DNA from: GCA-003244245 sp050700355
GTDB taxonomy: Bacteria; Actinomycetota; Actinomycetes; Mycobacteriales; Pseudonocardiaceae
Assembly: GCA_050700355.1 (NCBI GenBank)
Contig: JBOHHE010000015.1
Coordinates: 1-36,029 of the forward strand
Reading direction: 5' to 3'
Length of the DNA: 36,029 nt
The notes under the pieces are model-generated. The model saw nothing but the letters and a program-made list of their open reading frames with translations. It had not been told where the DNA came from and searched no databases. This document shows positions 8,158 through 14,846 of this stretch, piece after piece. A program made the translations under genes and the position numbers. Numbering within the stretch: position 1 is the stretch's first letter; each line of letters starts with the position of its first letter.

Positions 8158-8466
8158 ATGTCTGATGTAGTGAGCTTTGCGGAGGTCTACGGACAATACG
8201 TGAATATGCTGCCGAACCGTACCCTGTTGCAGACGGGTGGTTCCGGTGCACTCGTCAACGACGGCGGTTTCGACGCCTTTGGTGGCGTCGACGACGACGG
8301 CCCCGGTGGCGTTCCCGATGATCTAGGTTTCGACGCCTTCGGTGGCGTCGATGATGACGGTCCCGGCGGTGTCACCGACGACGGCGGTTTCGACGCCTTC
8401 GGCGGCATCGACGACAACGGTCCCGCCGCCACACCCGCCGCCAGTCCCGGCGGCGGCGTCCACTGA
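8158..8466 (+). CDS. Small leader-type peptide C with three 20-aa repeats
   Basis: This 102-residue acidic peptide has its ATG at 8158 after CTGGGGGATC. Residues 1-22 are the shared leader (MSDVVSFAEVYGQYVNMLPN, then R). Residues 34-93 are three near-identical 20-residue units built on GFDAFGGVDDDGPGG. The last 9 residues are AASPGGGVH. There is no signal peptide, Cys or membrane segment. The unit count and Asp richness recall multi-core precursors or Ca-binding repeats, but no known motif is matched. A perfect hairpin follows six bases after the stop. Confidence 0.75.
   Translation: MSDVVSFAEVYGQYVNMLPNRTLLQTGGSGALVNDGGFDAFGGVDDDGPGGVPDDLGFDAFGGVDDDGPGGVTDDGGFDAFGGIDDNGPAATPAASPGGGVH
8257..8436 (+). 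repeat. Three in-frame 60-bp direct repeats
   Basis: Units lie at 8257-8316, 8317-8376 and 8377-8436, each sharing GGTTTCGACGCCTT and GGTGGCGTCGA-like blocks. They encode 20-residue repeats inside peptide C. Third-position differences between units show that they have been under selection for the protein sequence or duplicated some time ago. Confidence 0.85.
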
Positions 8467-8471
8467 TGCGG

Positions 8472-8504
8472 GTGAGCTCCGCCGATCCCTTCGGCGGAGC
8501 TCAC
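8472..8504 (+). terminator. Perfect 14-bp hairpin after peptide C
   Basis: GTGAGCTCCGCCGA (8472-8485) pairs without mismatch to TCGGCGGAGCTCAC (8491-8504) around TCCCT. It is GC-rich with no T-tract and lies six bases after the stop codon at 8466, so it is a strong candidate transcription terminator. Its right arm is also present in module A. Confidence 0.75.
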
Positions 8505-8586
8505 TGCGCCCGAACTGCCACGACGCCGGCCGCTCCGCCCGGCGTTGCCCGGGTCCACCCAACGTTGGATCCGTTCCAGGCTTCGA

Positions 8587-10104
8587 TCAGGTGAGCTCCG
8601 CGTCCGGCAGCTGATGGCGCCGGAGCGGTGTGACGGCGGGTCCTTCGAGTACCGAGCCGTCGACAGCGAAGCGGGAGCCGTGGCAGGGGCAGTCCCAGCT
8701 GCGCTCGGCGCCGTTGAAGCGCAGGAGGCACCCCAGATGGGTGCAGCGCAGGGACACGGCGTGCAGGGTCCCGTCCGGCTCCCGGAAAGCACCGATCTTG
8801 CCCCGACCAGCGCGGACGACTCGAGCTTCACCGGCGGGCACCTCGGCGGGGCTGGACACCTCCGCGGGGGTGATCCGATCAACAACGAGATCCACTGCGG
8901 TCTTCGCGTTCATCTTCACGAACCGGGGCGCGGATCGAGGCGAGAGCCGCTGCGGGCGGAACCGCCCTGCCCACGGTTCGGGTTCTCTTCCGCTGATGAG
9001 ATCGGCGAGAATGGCCGCAGCCATGGTTCCACCGGTGAGCCCCCATTTCATGAAGCCCGAGGCCACATACACCCCGGAGGAGAACGGGGTGTACCGGCCG
9101 ATGACCGGCAGCTGGTCGTAGGAGCTCGCATCCTGGGCGGACCAGCGGTGGCTGATCTCGGTGACGTCCCAGTGCGCTCGCGCGAAGTCCTCCAATCGCC
9201 GGTAACAGCTCTCATCGACGCCGCGCGCTCCCGTCGGGTGGCTCTCCCCACCGACGATGAGCCGATCCCCGTAAGTGTTCAGCGAGCGGGTAGGGCTGCC
9301 TGCGTTGATCGACATTCCGGTCGGCAGCGGGTCGCGCACCGCCGCGGCGACGCAGTAGGAGCGGACGGCTTCCAGCCGCGCGAAGTAGCCACCACGATCG
9401 AAGATGGGATAATGCGTGGCGACGATGACGTGGCCGGCGCTCACCGTTCCGCCCGTCGTCACCACCCGGCAGGGCACGCCCTCGTGCAACCCGGTCGCCC
9501 GGGTGCCCTCGTAAACCTCGGATCCGGTGCGACGAATCGCCTCGGCGAGGCCGTGCGCGTAGCGCACCGGGTGCAACGCGATCTGATCGTCCAACTGGAC
9601 CGCACCGGCCACCGGCAAAGGAAGGTCGACCTTATCGGCCCAACTCACCGGTAGCCCGGCGGCAGCAGCAGCTTCGGCCTCGCCTTGCACAGCCGGGAGT
9701 TCGCTGTTGTCCATGGCGAGCGTGAGAGCCGGCCGACGCCGCAGATCGCACTCGATGCCCTCCTGGTCGACCAGCGTCGCGACGCGGTGCACCGCTGCCA
9801 TGCTCCCGCCGGCGTAGTCGGCGGCCGCCTGCCGGCCGTGTGCCCGCTGCACGGTGGAGTAGATCGTGGACTGCAACGCAGTGATCTTCGCGGTGTTGTT
9901 GCCCGTGACGCCCCCGCCCACCCGATCGGCTTCGACGACGGCCACCCGCGCCCCCCGAAGGGCCAGCAGCAACGCCGCGGTCAGCCCGGTGATGCCACCA
10001 CCCAGCACCGCGACATCCACCGTCTGGTCGCCGGCCAGCGATGGATAGCCGTAACCAGGCATTGCTTCAAGCCACAACGACTGCGTTGCGCTAGTGGTGT
10101 GCAT
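8587..10104 (-). CDS. FAD-dependent oxidoreductase with C-terminal Rieske domain
   Basis: This 505-residue protein has its ATG at 10104 behind GGAGGAG. The N-terminal part is a glycine oxidase/DadA-like FAD fold with dinucleotide motif VLGGGITG (about 31-38), VVEADRVGGG, and a C-terminal FAD contact region (GVYVASGFMKWGLTGGTMAA). A C-terminal Rieske [2Fe-2S] domain (about 415-500) has ligands in CTHLGC and CPCHGSRF. Such fusions occur in bacteria as amine or amino-acid oxidoreductases whose electrons leave through the iron-sulfur cluster, but the substrate is unknown. It is convergent with the leader-peptide array and separated from it by a hairpin. I see nothing that ties it functionally to those peptides. 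Confidence 0.92.
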   Translation of the reverse strand: MHTTSATQSLWLEAMPGYGYPSLAGDQTVDVAVLGGGITGLTAALLLALRGARVAVVEADRVGGGVTGNNTAKITALQSTIYSTVQRAHGRQAAADYAGGSMAAVHRVATLVDQEGIECDLRRRPALTLAMDNSELPAVQGEAEAAAAAGLPVSWADKVDLPLPVAGAVQLDDQIALHPVRYAHGLAEAIRRTGSEVYEGTRATGLHEGVPCRVVTTGGTVSAGHVIVATHYPIFDRGGYFARLEAVRSYCVAAAVRDPLPTGMSINAGSPTRSLNTYGDRLIVGGESHPTGARGVDESCYRRLEDFARAHWDVTEISHRWSAQDASSYDQLPVIGRYTPFSSGVYVASGFMKWGLTGGTMAAAILADLISGREPEPWAGRFRPQRLSPRSAPRFVKMNAKTAVDLVVDRITPAEVSSPAEVPAGEARVVRAGRGKIGAFREPDGTLHAVSLRCTHLGCLLRFNGAERSWDCPCHGSRFAVDGSVLEGPAVTPLRRHQLPDAELT

Positions 10105-10173
10105 ACGCTCCTCCGGTGTCCGGGCGACGGCTTGGGCCTACCCGGCCCCCGGTGGTACTAATCCTCCTCAGGT

Positions 10174-10464
10174 TCAGTCGCGGCCGATTACGGCGGACAC
10201 GTCCAGTACCACCGGGACAACGGAGGTACGAGCCTGCTCACGGGCCGCATCCAGTGCGTCGAGCAGGCGTTGAAGGTCCTCCACGCCCAGGACGCGGCTC
10301 TCGATCAGCGCACCGTCTGAGTTCTCAAGATCCAGGCTGGCCAGCCGGGTCGCCTGGTCGGTGCGCACCACGATCGAGCTACCGTCCACAGTGCGGATTC
10401 GGACGCCGTTGTCGCCGTCGGACGACTCGATCGACTCGGGTGGGAATTGGTCCTCATAGTCCAC
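10174..10464 (-). CDS. Hypothetical 96-residue acidic protein
   Basis: The ORF begins MDYEDQFPPESIESSDGDNG and continues through a beta-rich stretch (VRIRTVDGSSIVVRT) and a helical segment (DLQRLLDALDAAREQART). I do not recognise a named family. It is on the same strand as the Rieske oxidoreductase, 69 bases upstream of its start, and could be cotranscribed with it. Codon use is typical for the genome. There is no signal peptide, membrane segment or Cys. Confidence 0.65.
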   Translation of the reverse strand: MDYEDQFPPESIESSDGDNGVRIRTVDGSSIVVRTDQATRLASLDLENSDGALIESRVLGVEDLQRLLDALDAAREQARTSVVPVVLDVSAVIGRD

Positions 10465-10760
10465 CTATGCATCGTGGCGCACCGCGGTCGTCCTGCATAG
10501 CGCAGGGGTACTCGTCACATTCCGTGCTGGCGCGCCATGGCAATGGCCCTGGTCAGCCGATCGGGCCCGGGGTGTCGTTCGCATCGCCCTTGGTCCAGAA
10601 GATCAGTAAAGTGACGAGCCGGCCCGTCACCCTCCCGGCTGAATGTGCGCAGGCCGGCAGGCGGCTCGACGACGTCGAGGACGTGATCGTCCGTGGTCCC
10701 GGCCCCGGAACCCGGTTGACCGCACCTCGGTGCCCGGTTCGATATGACTACCCTGCAAGG
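10465..10760. promoter_or_regulatory. Divergent intergenic region with promoter-like TTGACC/CGATAT
   Basis: About 296 bases lie between the small minus-strand gene and the membrane protein at 10761. TTGACC at 10716-10721, an 18-base spacer and CGATAT at 10740-10745 (or TATGAC at 10743) form a plausible promoter just ahead of the GTG at 10761. No other gene or strong secondary structure was seen. Confidence 0.4.
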
Positions 10761-11444
10761 GTGTCACCGTGGATTTGGTTCGTGATCGCCGGGCTGGCCG
10801 CCGTGGCCGGCGTGGTGTTGCTGGCTGCCGACTACGGGCATCGCACCGCCCATCAGCGGGCGCGGCGCCGCTGGGCGGTGCTGCGCGGATGGCGGTTCGT
10901 GGGGTCCGATCCAGTACTCGTGGACCGCTGGCGCCACGGGTTGATCGCCCGGGGCGGAGCCGGGGTGGCCAGGAATCTGGTCCTCGGCAGTCTGTTCACT
11001 CCCCAGGGCCGCCGTCCCGTGCACATCTTCGACCACGAGCAGAGCGGCAAGATCTCCGGTGTGCTGGTCGCGGTGCGGCGGAGAGTGCATGCCAACGATC
11101 TGGTGGTCGAGTTGTGGACGCTGACCCGCCAGCGCTCCCATGACCCCGGCCTGGAACCGCTTGGCAACGTCGGCGACCGCACCGTCTACACCACCGATCC
11201 GGATCGCACCCGCCCGCTGCTCACACAGGAACTTGCCGACGTGTGCGCCGACGTGGGCCAGGACGTCCGGGTGCTGTGGCTGGAACAGGACTGGGTACTG
11301 GCCGCAGCGCCCCCCACCGCCACACCGGCCCGGCTCGAGCTGCTGTTGCGAGCCCTCAACGCGCTGGCCGACCAGCTCGACACCGTCACCGACACCGACA
11401 ATCCGGCCGACTCCACCGAGCCTTCGGATCGCACTCAACACTAA
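10761..11444 (+). CDS. Hypothetical protein with N-terminal membrane segment
   Basis: The start chosen is the GTG at 10761 (CAAGG just upstream) because the protein then opens with one clear hydrophobic helix (WIWFVIAGLAAVAGVVLLAA, residues about 4-23). The upstream open frame is compositionally unlike protein. The remaining roughly 200 residues are cytoplasmic or external, beginning with a basic segment (HQRARRRWAVLRGW). They resemble the uncharacterised actinobacterial membrane-anchored proteins that carry a VHIFDHE/VVELWTL-type domain. No catalytic motif is visible. The C-terminal 25 residues are Asp/Thr-rich and likely disordered. Confidence 0.75.
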   Translation: MSPWIWFVIAGLAAVAGVVLLAADYGHRTAHQRARRRWAVLRGWRFVGSDPVLVDRWRHGLIARGGAGVARNLVLGSLFTPQGRRPVHIFDHEQSGKISGVLVAVRRRVHANDLVVELWTLTRQRSHDPGLEPLGNVGDRTVYTTDPDRTRPLLTQELADVCADVGQDVRVLWLEQDWVLAAAPPTATPARLELLLRALNALADQLDTVTDTDNPADSTEPSDRTQH

Positions 11445-11893
11445 CCCACCGGCCCTACCGGCCAGTGGTGTCCGCTGTCGGGTGTGTCCAGCCAGATCGT
11501 GTGGTGGGATGGGGTGACGGTGAGCCCGAAGCGGTGCCAACCGGGTGCGCCTTGTTGATGCCAGAACTCCAGCGCAGCCTCGATGTCAGCCCACAGCTGA
11601 CGGGGGCCGCTTTCCCACACCTGACGGGTTCCGTCCGCATCGGCGGTCGACAGCTCGCACCAGGAGCCGTCCTGGCTGGTGAAGAACACCGCGTCGGGAC
11701 CACCGGTCTCCGGATCCCTCGCATACCCAAATCCGACGCGCCCACGTTGCTGTAGGTGCAGTAGGAACCACAGTGGTGGGTTCTCCCAGAGGCGCTCGTG
11801 TGTCAGCGTGGTCGTTCGCTGTCGCGCGTCGTCGCGGTGGCGGGCGGAGCCGGCCTGGGGTTCGACATGGAAAGTTGGGGTGCGCATGTGCAT
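11441..11893 (-). pseudogene. C-terminal remnant of a graspetide-type PIMT methyltransferase
   Basis: The frame is open from 11938; the first reasonable Met is at 11893. The product of 150 residues lacks any methyltransferase SAM motif. It matches what I know as the C-terminal accessory region of the protein-isoaspartate methyltransferases that accompany ATP-grasp peptide maturases (TgmC/FxLD-type). Diagnostic stretches are PPLWFLLHL, a GSWCEL segment, GPRQLWADIEAALEFWHQQG, and the closing HRFGLTVTPSHHTIWLDTPD. It lies directly downstream of an ATP-grasp fragment in a different frame, as expected if one deletion removed the maturase end and the methyltransferase N-terminus. It might still be translated as a short protein. 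Confidence 0.6.
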
Positions 11894-11910
11894 GAACGTG
11901 GCGTAGCCGG

Positions 11911-12186
11911 ACCGGAATTGGCTTCCAGCAGCACCCACCGATCATCCGGAGTAATCACGAAGTCCAATCCCGCGTAGGCGAGATTCATGCGTTTGAGGTA
12001 TCGCGACACGCCGTCGGCCACAGTATTCGGTACGGGTACGAGCTCGTAGGTCAGCGCTGAGAGGTCCGACCGCCAGTCAGTATGCGCACCGTCAGTGGCG
12101 GCGGACATCGCGATGGGAAACCACCGGTCCCCGATCACGGTCAGGCGTACCTCGAACCGAACAACCCCCCACACTGCCCGACCCAC
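11911..12186 (-). pseudogene. ATP-grasp peptide maturase, C-terminal fragment
   Basis: About 80 residues match the ATP-grasp ribosomal peptide maturase family (TgmB-like enzymes that install omega-ester or amide links in graspetides). Visible motifs are FEVRLTVIGDRWFPIAM, THTDWRSDLSALTYE-like spacing (here AHTDWRSDLSALTYELV), the AYAGLDFVITPDDRWVLLEA segment and the metal-site EANSG. The N-terminal half, including the ATP-binding Lys region, is missing upstream of about 12160. The usual continuation after EANSG is replaced by unrelated frame. The fragment runs straight into the methyltransferase remnant, the normal downstream neighbour. I conclude that it is non-functional. Confidence 0.65.
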
Positions 12187-12328
12187 GAGCAGCTGACCTG
12201 CGGCGCACCCCGACCGACGCCAACGGATCGTTCATAATCGTCATGTGCACGCCATCCTCTCCTATCGACTAATTACACAGCGCGCCTTCACGTGGTCAAG
12301 CAGCCGTTTGGCGACCACAAGGTCCGGG

Positions 12329-12595
12329 CTATCGGCTGCCATGGCGACCCTGCCCTATCCCGCTGCTGTTCAGTTCCGTGTACCTGACCTGCCCGACGTG
12401 AGTCACGCACACCTGTTGTTGCCCACTCAGGATCGCTGAACCCAGTGCCAGATGGCCAGTTCGGACCAGCTCGACGAGTGCCATCGCGAGATAGTCGTCG
12501 ACCGGCTGCCCATGATTGAAGAACCAGCCCCTCAACGTGGTCACACCTCCCTCATGGACTCGCAACAACGCCAGCCATTCGTTCATCGGGGTCAT
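12329..12595 (-). CDS. Hypothetical 88-residue protein
   Basis: The ORF starts MTPMNEWLALLRVHEGGVTT and ends with a Gly/Ser/Arg tail. The middle (PVDDYLAMALVELVRTGHLAL) is helical. A terminal beta hairpin (QQVCVTHVGQVRYTEL) resembles the VTxxGxxRYxxL ending seen in many short actinobacterial proteins with winged-helix-like ends. I do not know its function. It is on the same strand as, and upstream of, the graspetide remnants. The surrounding base composition is lower in GC than the housekeeping regions. Confidence 0.55.
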   Translation of the reverse strand: MTPMNEWLALLRVHEGGVTTLRGWFFNHGQPVDDYLAMALVELVRTGHLALGSAILSGQQQVCVTHVGQVRYTELNSSGIGQGRHGSR

Positions 12596-12931
12596 CAGTC
12601 AGCACTGGTAGTCATCATGCGCTGTGACGCTAGAGCTACGCTCAGCGGCCCCGGAAGAGGGTTGCGCAATGTTGCTCGCACAATTCTCGGCACGGTCGGC
12701 AGAGGACTTCATGAGACAGCTGATACGTGGGTGCTGAAGTCCGACGCCCGCCTCCTTCGTGGCCGTCGAGCGGACCTTGACATGTTGCTTGCCTCAGCCG
12801 ATGCTGGCCTTGATTCGTGCAATATCCAGCAAGCTACGGACGAGAGAAGGACTGTGAAGCTAAGATTCCTCGGGAAGAATTCATCACCGAAAAACTCGCC
12901 AACCCTGTAAGCGACCGATCAGGAATCCTAC
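12596..12931. promoter_or_regulatory. Gene-free 336 bases with a strong consensus promoter
   Basis: TTGACA (12777-12782), a 17-base spacer and GATGCT (12800-12805) form the best sigma-70-type promoter in the window, pointing toward the gene at 12932 with a 5' leader of roughly 120 bases. The leader contains AGGA at 12921 as ribosome site. A forward frame over this stretch lacks the codon bias of real genes, and I saw no RNA gene. Confidence 0.5.
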
Positions 12932-13231
12932 GTGATTCAGAGATGGATCGTCACCGATATCGCCATCCTGACCCGGCTCACCGTTCCCAATGACGAGACC
13001 ATCGTGGAGGTACCGGCCACTCTGTTGGACCACCTCGTGCTGGATGGCTTGGACGGTGAGGTGACCAACGTCGTGCCGCTCATCGTCGCCGTCATGCCGG
13101 GCGGCAACTATATAATCCAGGGCAAGCGGGTCACCGACATCGAAACGCTGAGCCAGATGAGCATTCCGGACCACGAGACCTGTGTGCATGTCACGAAGTC
13201 GGCCGTTGTTACATTACTGGTTGGAGGGTAA
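12932..13231 (+). CDS. Hypothetical 99-residue protein upstream of DUF6879 gene
   Basis: The GTG at 12932 follows AGGAATCC. The protein (VIQRWIVTDIAILTRLTVP...) contains an internal duplication. A segment VTDIAILTRLTVPNDETIVEV (residues about 7-27) is echoed by VTDIETLSQMSIPDHETCVHV (about 67-87), i.e. two copies of a VTDIxxLxxxxxPxxET motif. No known family is recognised. Its TAA is five bases before the TTG start of the DUF6879 gene, and GGAGGG of that gene overlaps its end, so the two are almost certainly one operon with the XRE gene. Confidence 0.7.
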   Translation: MIQRWIVTDIAILTRLTVPNDETIVEVPATLLDHLVLDGLDGEVTNVVPLIVAVMPGGNYIIQGKRVTDIETLSQMSIPDHETCVHVTKSAVVTLLVGG

Positions 13232-13235
13232 GAAA

Positions 13236-13766
13236 TTGGAGCCGATCTCGGCGGAAAAGCGTGACCAGTTCTTCACGACATTTCGACGTGAAGCTGTGCA
13301 TCTTGAGATGCGAGACGTGTACGCCACAGACATCGAGAGAGACAGATTCCAGACCTGGCTACGCGATGAGCAGTTGGACCCCGCAGCGGAAGCAGAGTGG
13401 TGGCGGCCTTGGTTCGAGATGATGAAGCGCCACAACGAGGCCGGTAGAACGCTGCGCAGATTGCGAATAGTCTCCGAACCGATCACCGACTACATCCGGT
13501 TTGAGTGGCTGGACGCGACACAGCTCGTTCGTGCCGGTGAAAATGTTCGATGGCTGCCTCGGCGTCATGCGTCACAGCTCCTGTTACCGGGAAACGACTT
13601 CTGGATGTTCGACCGTGAGACAGTTTCTTTCACGCACTTCTCGGGTGATGGGCATGTCCTTGACCATGAAATGACGACCGATCCGGACATCATTCAGACG
13701 TGCGCGGAAGCCTTCGAGGAGGCGTGGAAGATCGCTATCCCACACCACGAGTACACGCCTGCCTAA
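13236..13766 (+). CDS. DUF6879-family protein
   Basis: I chose the TTG at 13236 because GGAGGG (13223-13228) lies at ideal spacing; the ATG at 13182 falls inside the preceding gene. The 176-residue product has the DUF6879 signature: an FRREAVHLEMRDVYA opening, then EAEWWRPWFEMMKRHNEAGR, LRIVSEPITDYIRFEW, and NDFWMFD...VSFTHFSGDG. These proteins are encoded next to XRE/DUF5753 regulators throughout Actinobacteria, like the whiJ-type developmental gene sets. Their molecular role is not established. The GTG of the XRE gene follows one base after its stop. Confidence 0.88.
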   Translation: MEPISAEKRDQFFTTFRREAVHLEMRDVYATDIERDRFQTWLRDEQLDPAAEAEWWRPWFEMMKRHNEAGRTLRRLRIVSEPITDYIRFEWLDATQLVRAGENVRWLPRRHASQLLLPGNDFWMFDRETVSFTHFSGDGHVLDHEMTTDPDIIQTCAEAFEEAWKIAIPHHEYTPA

Positions 13767-13767
13767 A

Positions 13768-14613
13768 GTGTCCACGACACCAGTCAAGCAGGCCCGGGAA
13801 GCGCTAGGAGCCCGCCTACGAGAGATTCGCATCGATGCGAACCTGACAGGGCGGGCACTAGCTGCCGTGTGCGAGTGGCACTTCACGAAGATCAGCAAGC
13901 TCGAACACGGCGCCCAGGCTCCGAGCAAACAGGACATCCGGGTATGGTGCGGCGCCTGCCACGCCGAAGACGAAATACCAGATCTCATCGCCACGGTGCG
14001 GGCCATCGAGTCAATGTATGTCGAGTGGCAGCGCCATCTGCGTGCTGGAATGAAACATTCACAAACCTCATCCGTCCCGCTCTACGAGCGCACAAAGCTG
14101 TTCCGAGGCTACGAGAACACCGTCATACCCGGTCTGTTTCACACAGCTGAATACGCCGCTGCCATTTTGAGGTTCTGGAACGAATTCCTCGACCTACCGG
14201 GTGACGTGGACGAAGCCGTCGCCGCCCGTATGGAACGACAACGAGTCCTCTACACCGGAGCTCGGCGCTTCGCCTTCGTACTGGAAGAGCAAACCTTACG
14301 CACACGCGTCGGCGATACCGACGTGATGCTCGGACAACTCGACCGCGTACTGGCCGTCATGTCACTGCCCCGGGTAAGCCTAGGAATTATACCGGCTTCG
14401 GGTGAACGTCACTGTCTAGCCCAAGGGAGCTTCTGGATATTTGACGAAGAGCGAGTAGAGGTCGAAGGGGTCTCAGCCGGGCTGGACATCATCCAGCCGC
14501 GGGAGATAGCCGTGCACGTCAAGGCATTTGCCCTGCTCCACCAATCAGCGGTATATGGGAAAGCAGCCAGAGAGCTGATTCGACGAGCACTCGCCGAGCT
14601 CCAACAAACGTGA
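13768..14613 (+). CDS. XRE-family regulator with DUF5753 domain
   Basis: This 281-residue protein has a GTG start one base after the DUF6879 stop. The N-terminal helix-turn-helix is at residues about 10-65 (LGARLREIRIDANLTGRALA, then FTKISKLEHGAQAPS). From about residue 95 it is the DUF5753 sensor-like domain, with the hallmark VIPGLFHTAEYAAAIL, ERQRVLY, FVLEEQTLRTRVG, LGIIPASGERHCLAQGSFWIF and HVKAFALLHQSAVYG. Members act as DNA-binding regulators paired with DUF397 or DUF6879 proteins (WhiJ-like). Likely autoregulatory. Confidence 0.92.
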   Translation: MSTTPVKQAREALGARLREIRIDANLTGRALAAVCEWHFTKISKLEHGAQAPSKQDIRVWCGACHAEDEIPDLIATVRAIESMYVEWQRHLRAGMKHSQTSSVPLYERTKLFRGYENTVIPGLFHTAEYAAAILRFWNEFLDLPGDVDEAVAARMERQRVLYTGARRFAFVLEEQTLRTRVGDTDVMLGQLDRVLAVMSLPRVSLGIIPASGERHCLAQGSFWIFDEERVEVEGVSAGLDIIQPREIAVHVKAFALLHQSAVYGKAARELIRRALAELQQT

Positions 14614-14846
14614 TGCCGTCACCCTCAGCAAGGAGCTGACAGTCAGCACATCACGTCGTCGTTTCTCGGCCAGGTTAATACTACGTTGAGCAGGTTCAAC
14701 GCATCAAGATCTATATGTAGTTCGACCAGCGTACTACCTGGTGATGCTACGAATGGGCGAGGGCTACCGGTTGTACAGAATGTGTGACTTGGCGTTGGTT
14801 ATGCTGACACCGACCGGCCACTCGCGGCAACGGAGGTGAGCAGAAC
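14614..14846. promoter_or_regulatory. Regulatory gap with two palindromes
   Basis: Two perfect palindromes lie between the two XRE genes. GCTGAC-A-GTCAGC spans 14635-14647. CGTTGA-GCAGGT-TCAACG (6-6-6) spans 14684-14701. A TATGCT at 14800-14805 could be the -10 of the downstream operon, though I see no good -35. GGAGGT at about 14831 is the ribosome site for the ATG at 14847. Either palindrome could be the operator for one of the flanking XRE proteins. Confidence 0.45.

Larger units (their letters stand above)
7944..8504 (+). repeat. Tandem module C (promoter + leader + repeat core)
   Basis: Third copy. The 5' element at 7944-8010 has ATTACGTATCG, GGCGGCTACGTGGA and GATTACGTAATCG. The ATG-proximal block is GCTTGACCCACCGGGGG followed by GTCGCGTTTTCC. 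TTGACC at about 8114 with an 18-base spacer to CCTACC is a possible promoter; CTGGGGGATC is the ribosome site before the ATG at 8158. The module ends in a perfect hairpin (8472-8504). TACGTA/GTACGT palindromes recur in modules B and C and may be shared operator sites. Confidence 0.7.

Noticed and set aside
8257..8436. CRISPR-like direct repeats
   Set aside because: The 60-base units are contiguous with no spacers and are in frame within a coding sequence.
6881..8505. Insertion sequence or transposon as the cause of the repeats
   Set aside because: There is no transposase, terminal inverted repeat or target duplication; tandem duplication explains the pattern.
10116..10760. Upstream extension of the membrane protein to an ATG at 10116
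   Set aside because: The extension overlaps the minus-strand 96-residue gene and reads as Arg/Pro/Gly-rich non-protein. The promoter and the hydrophobic helix both fit the GTG at 10761.
12452..12910. 152-codon plus-strand frame
   Set aside because: It is antisense to the 88-residue gene and then crosses a consensus promoter. It has no ribosome site and no family resemblance.
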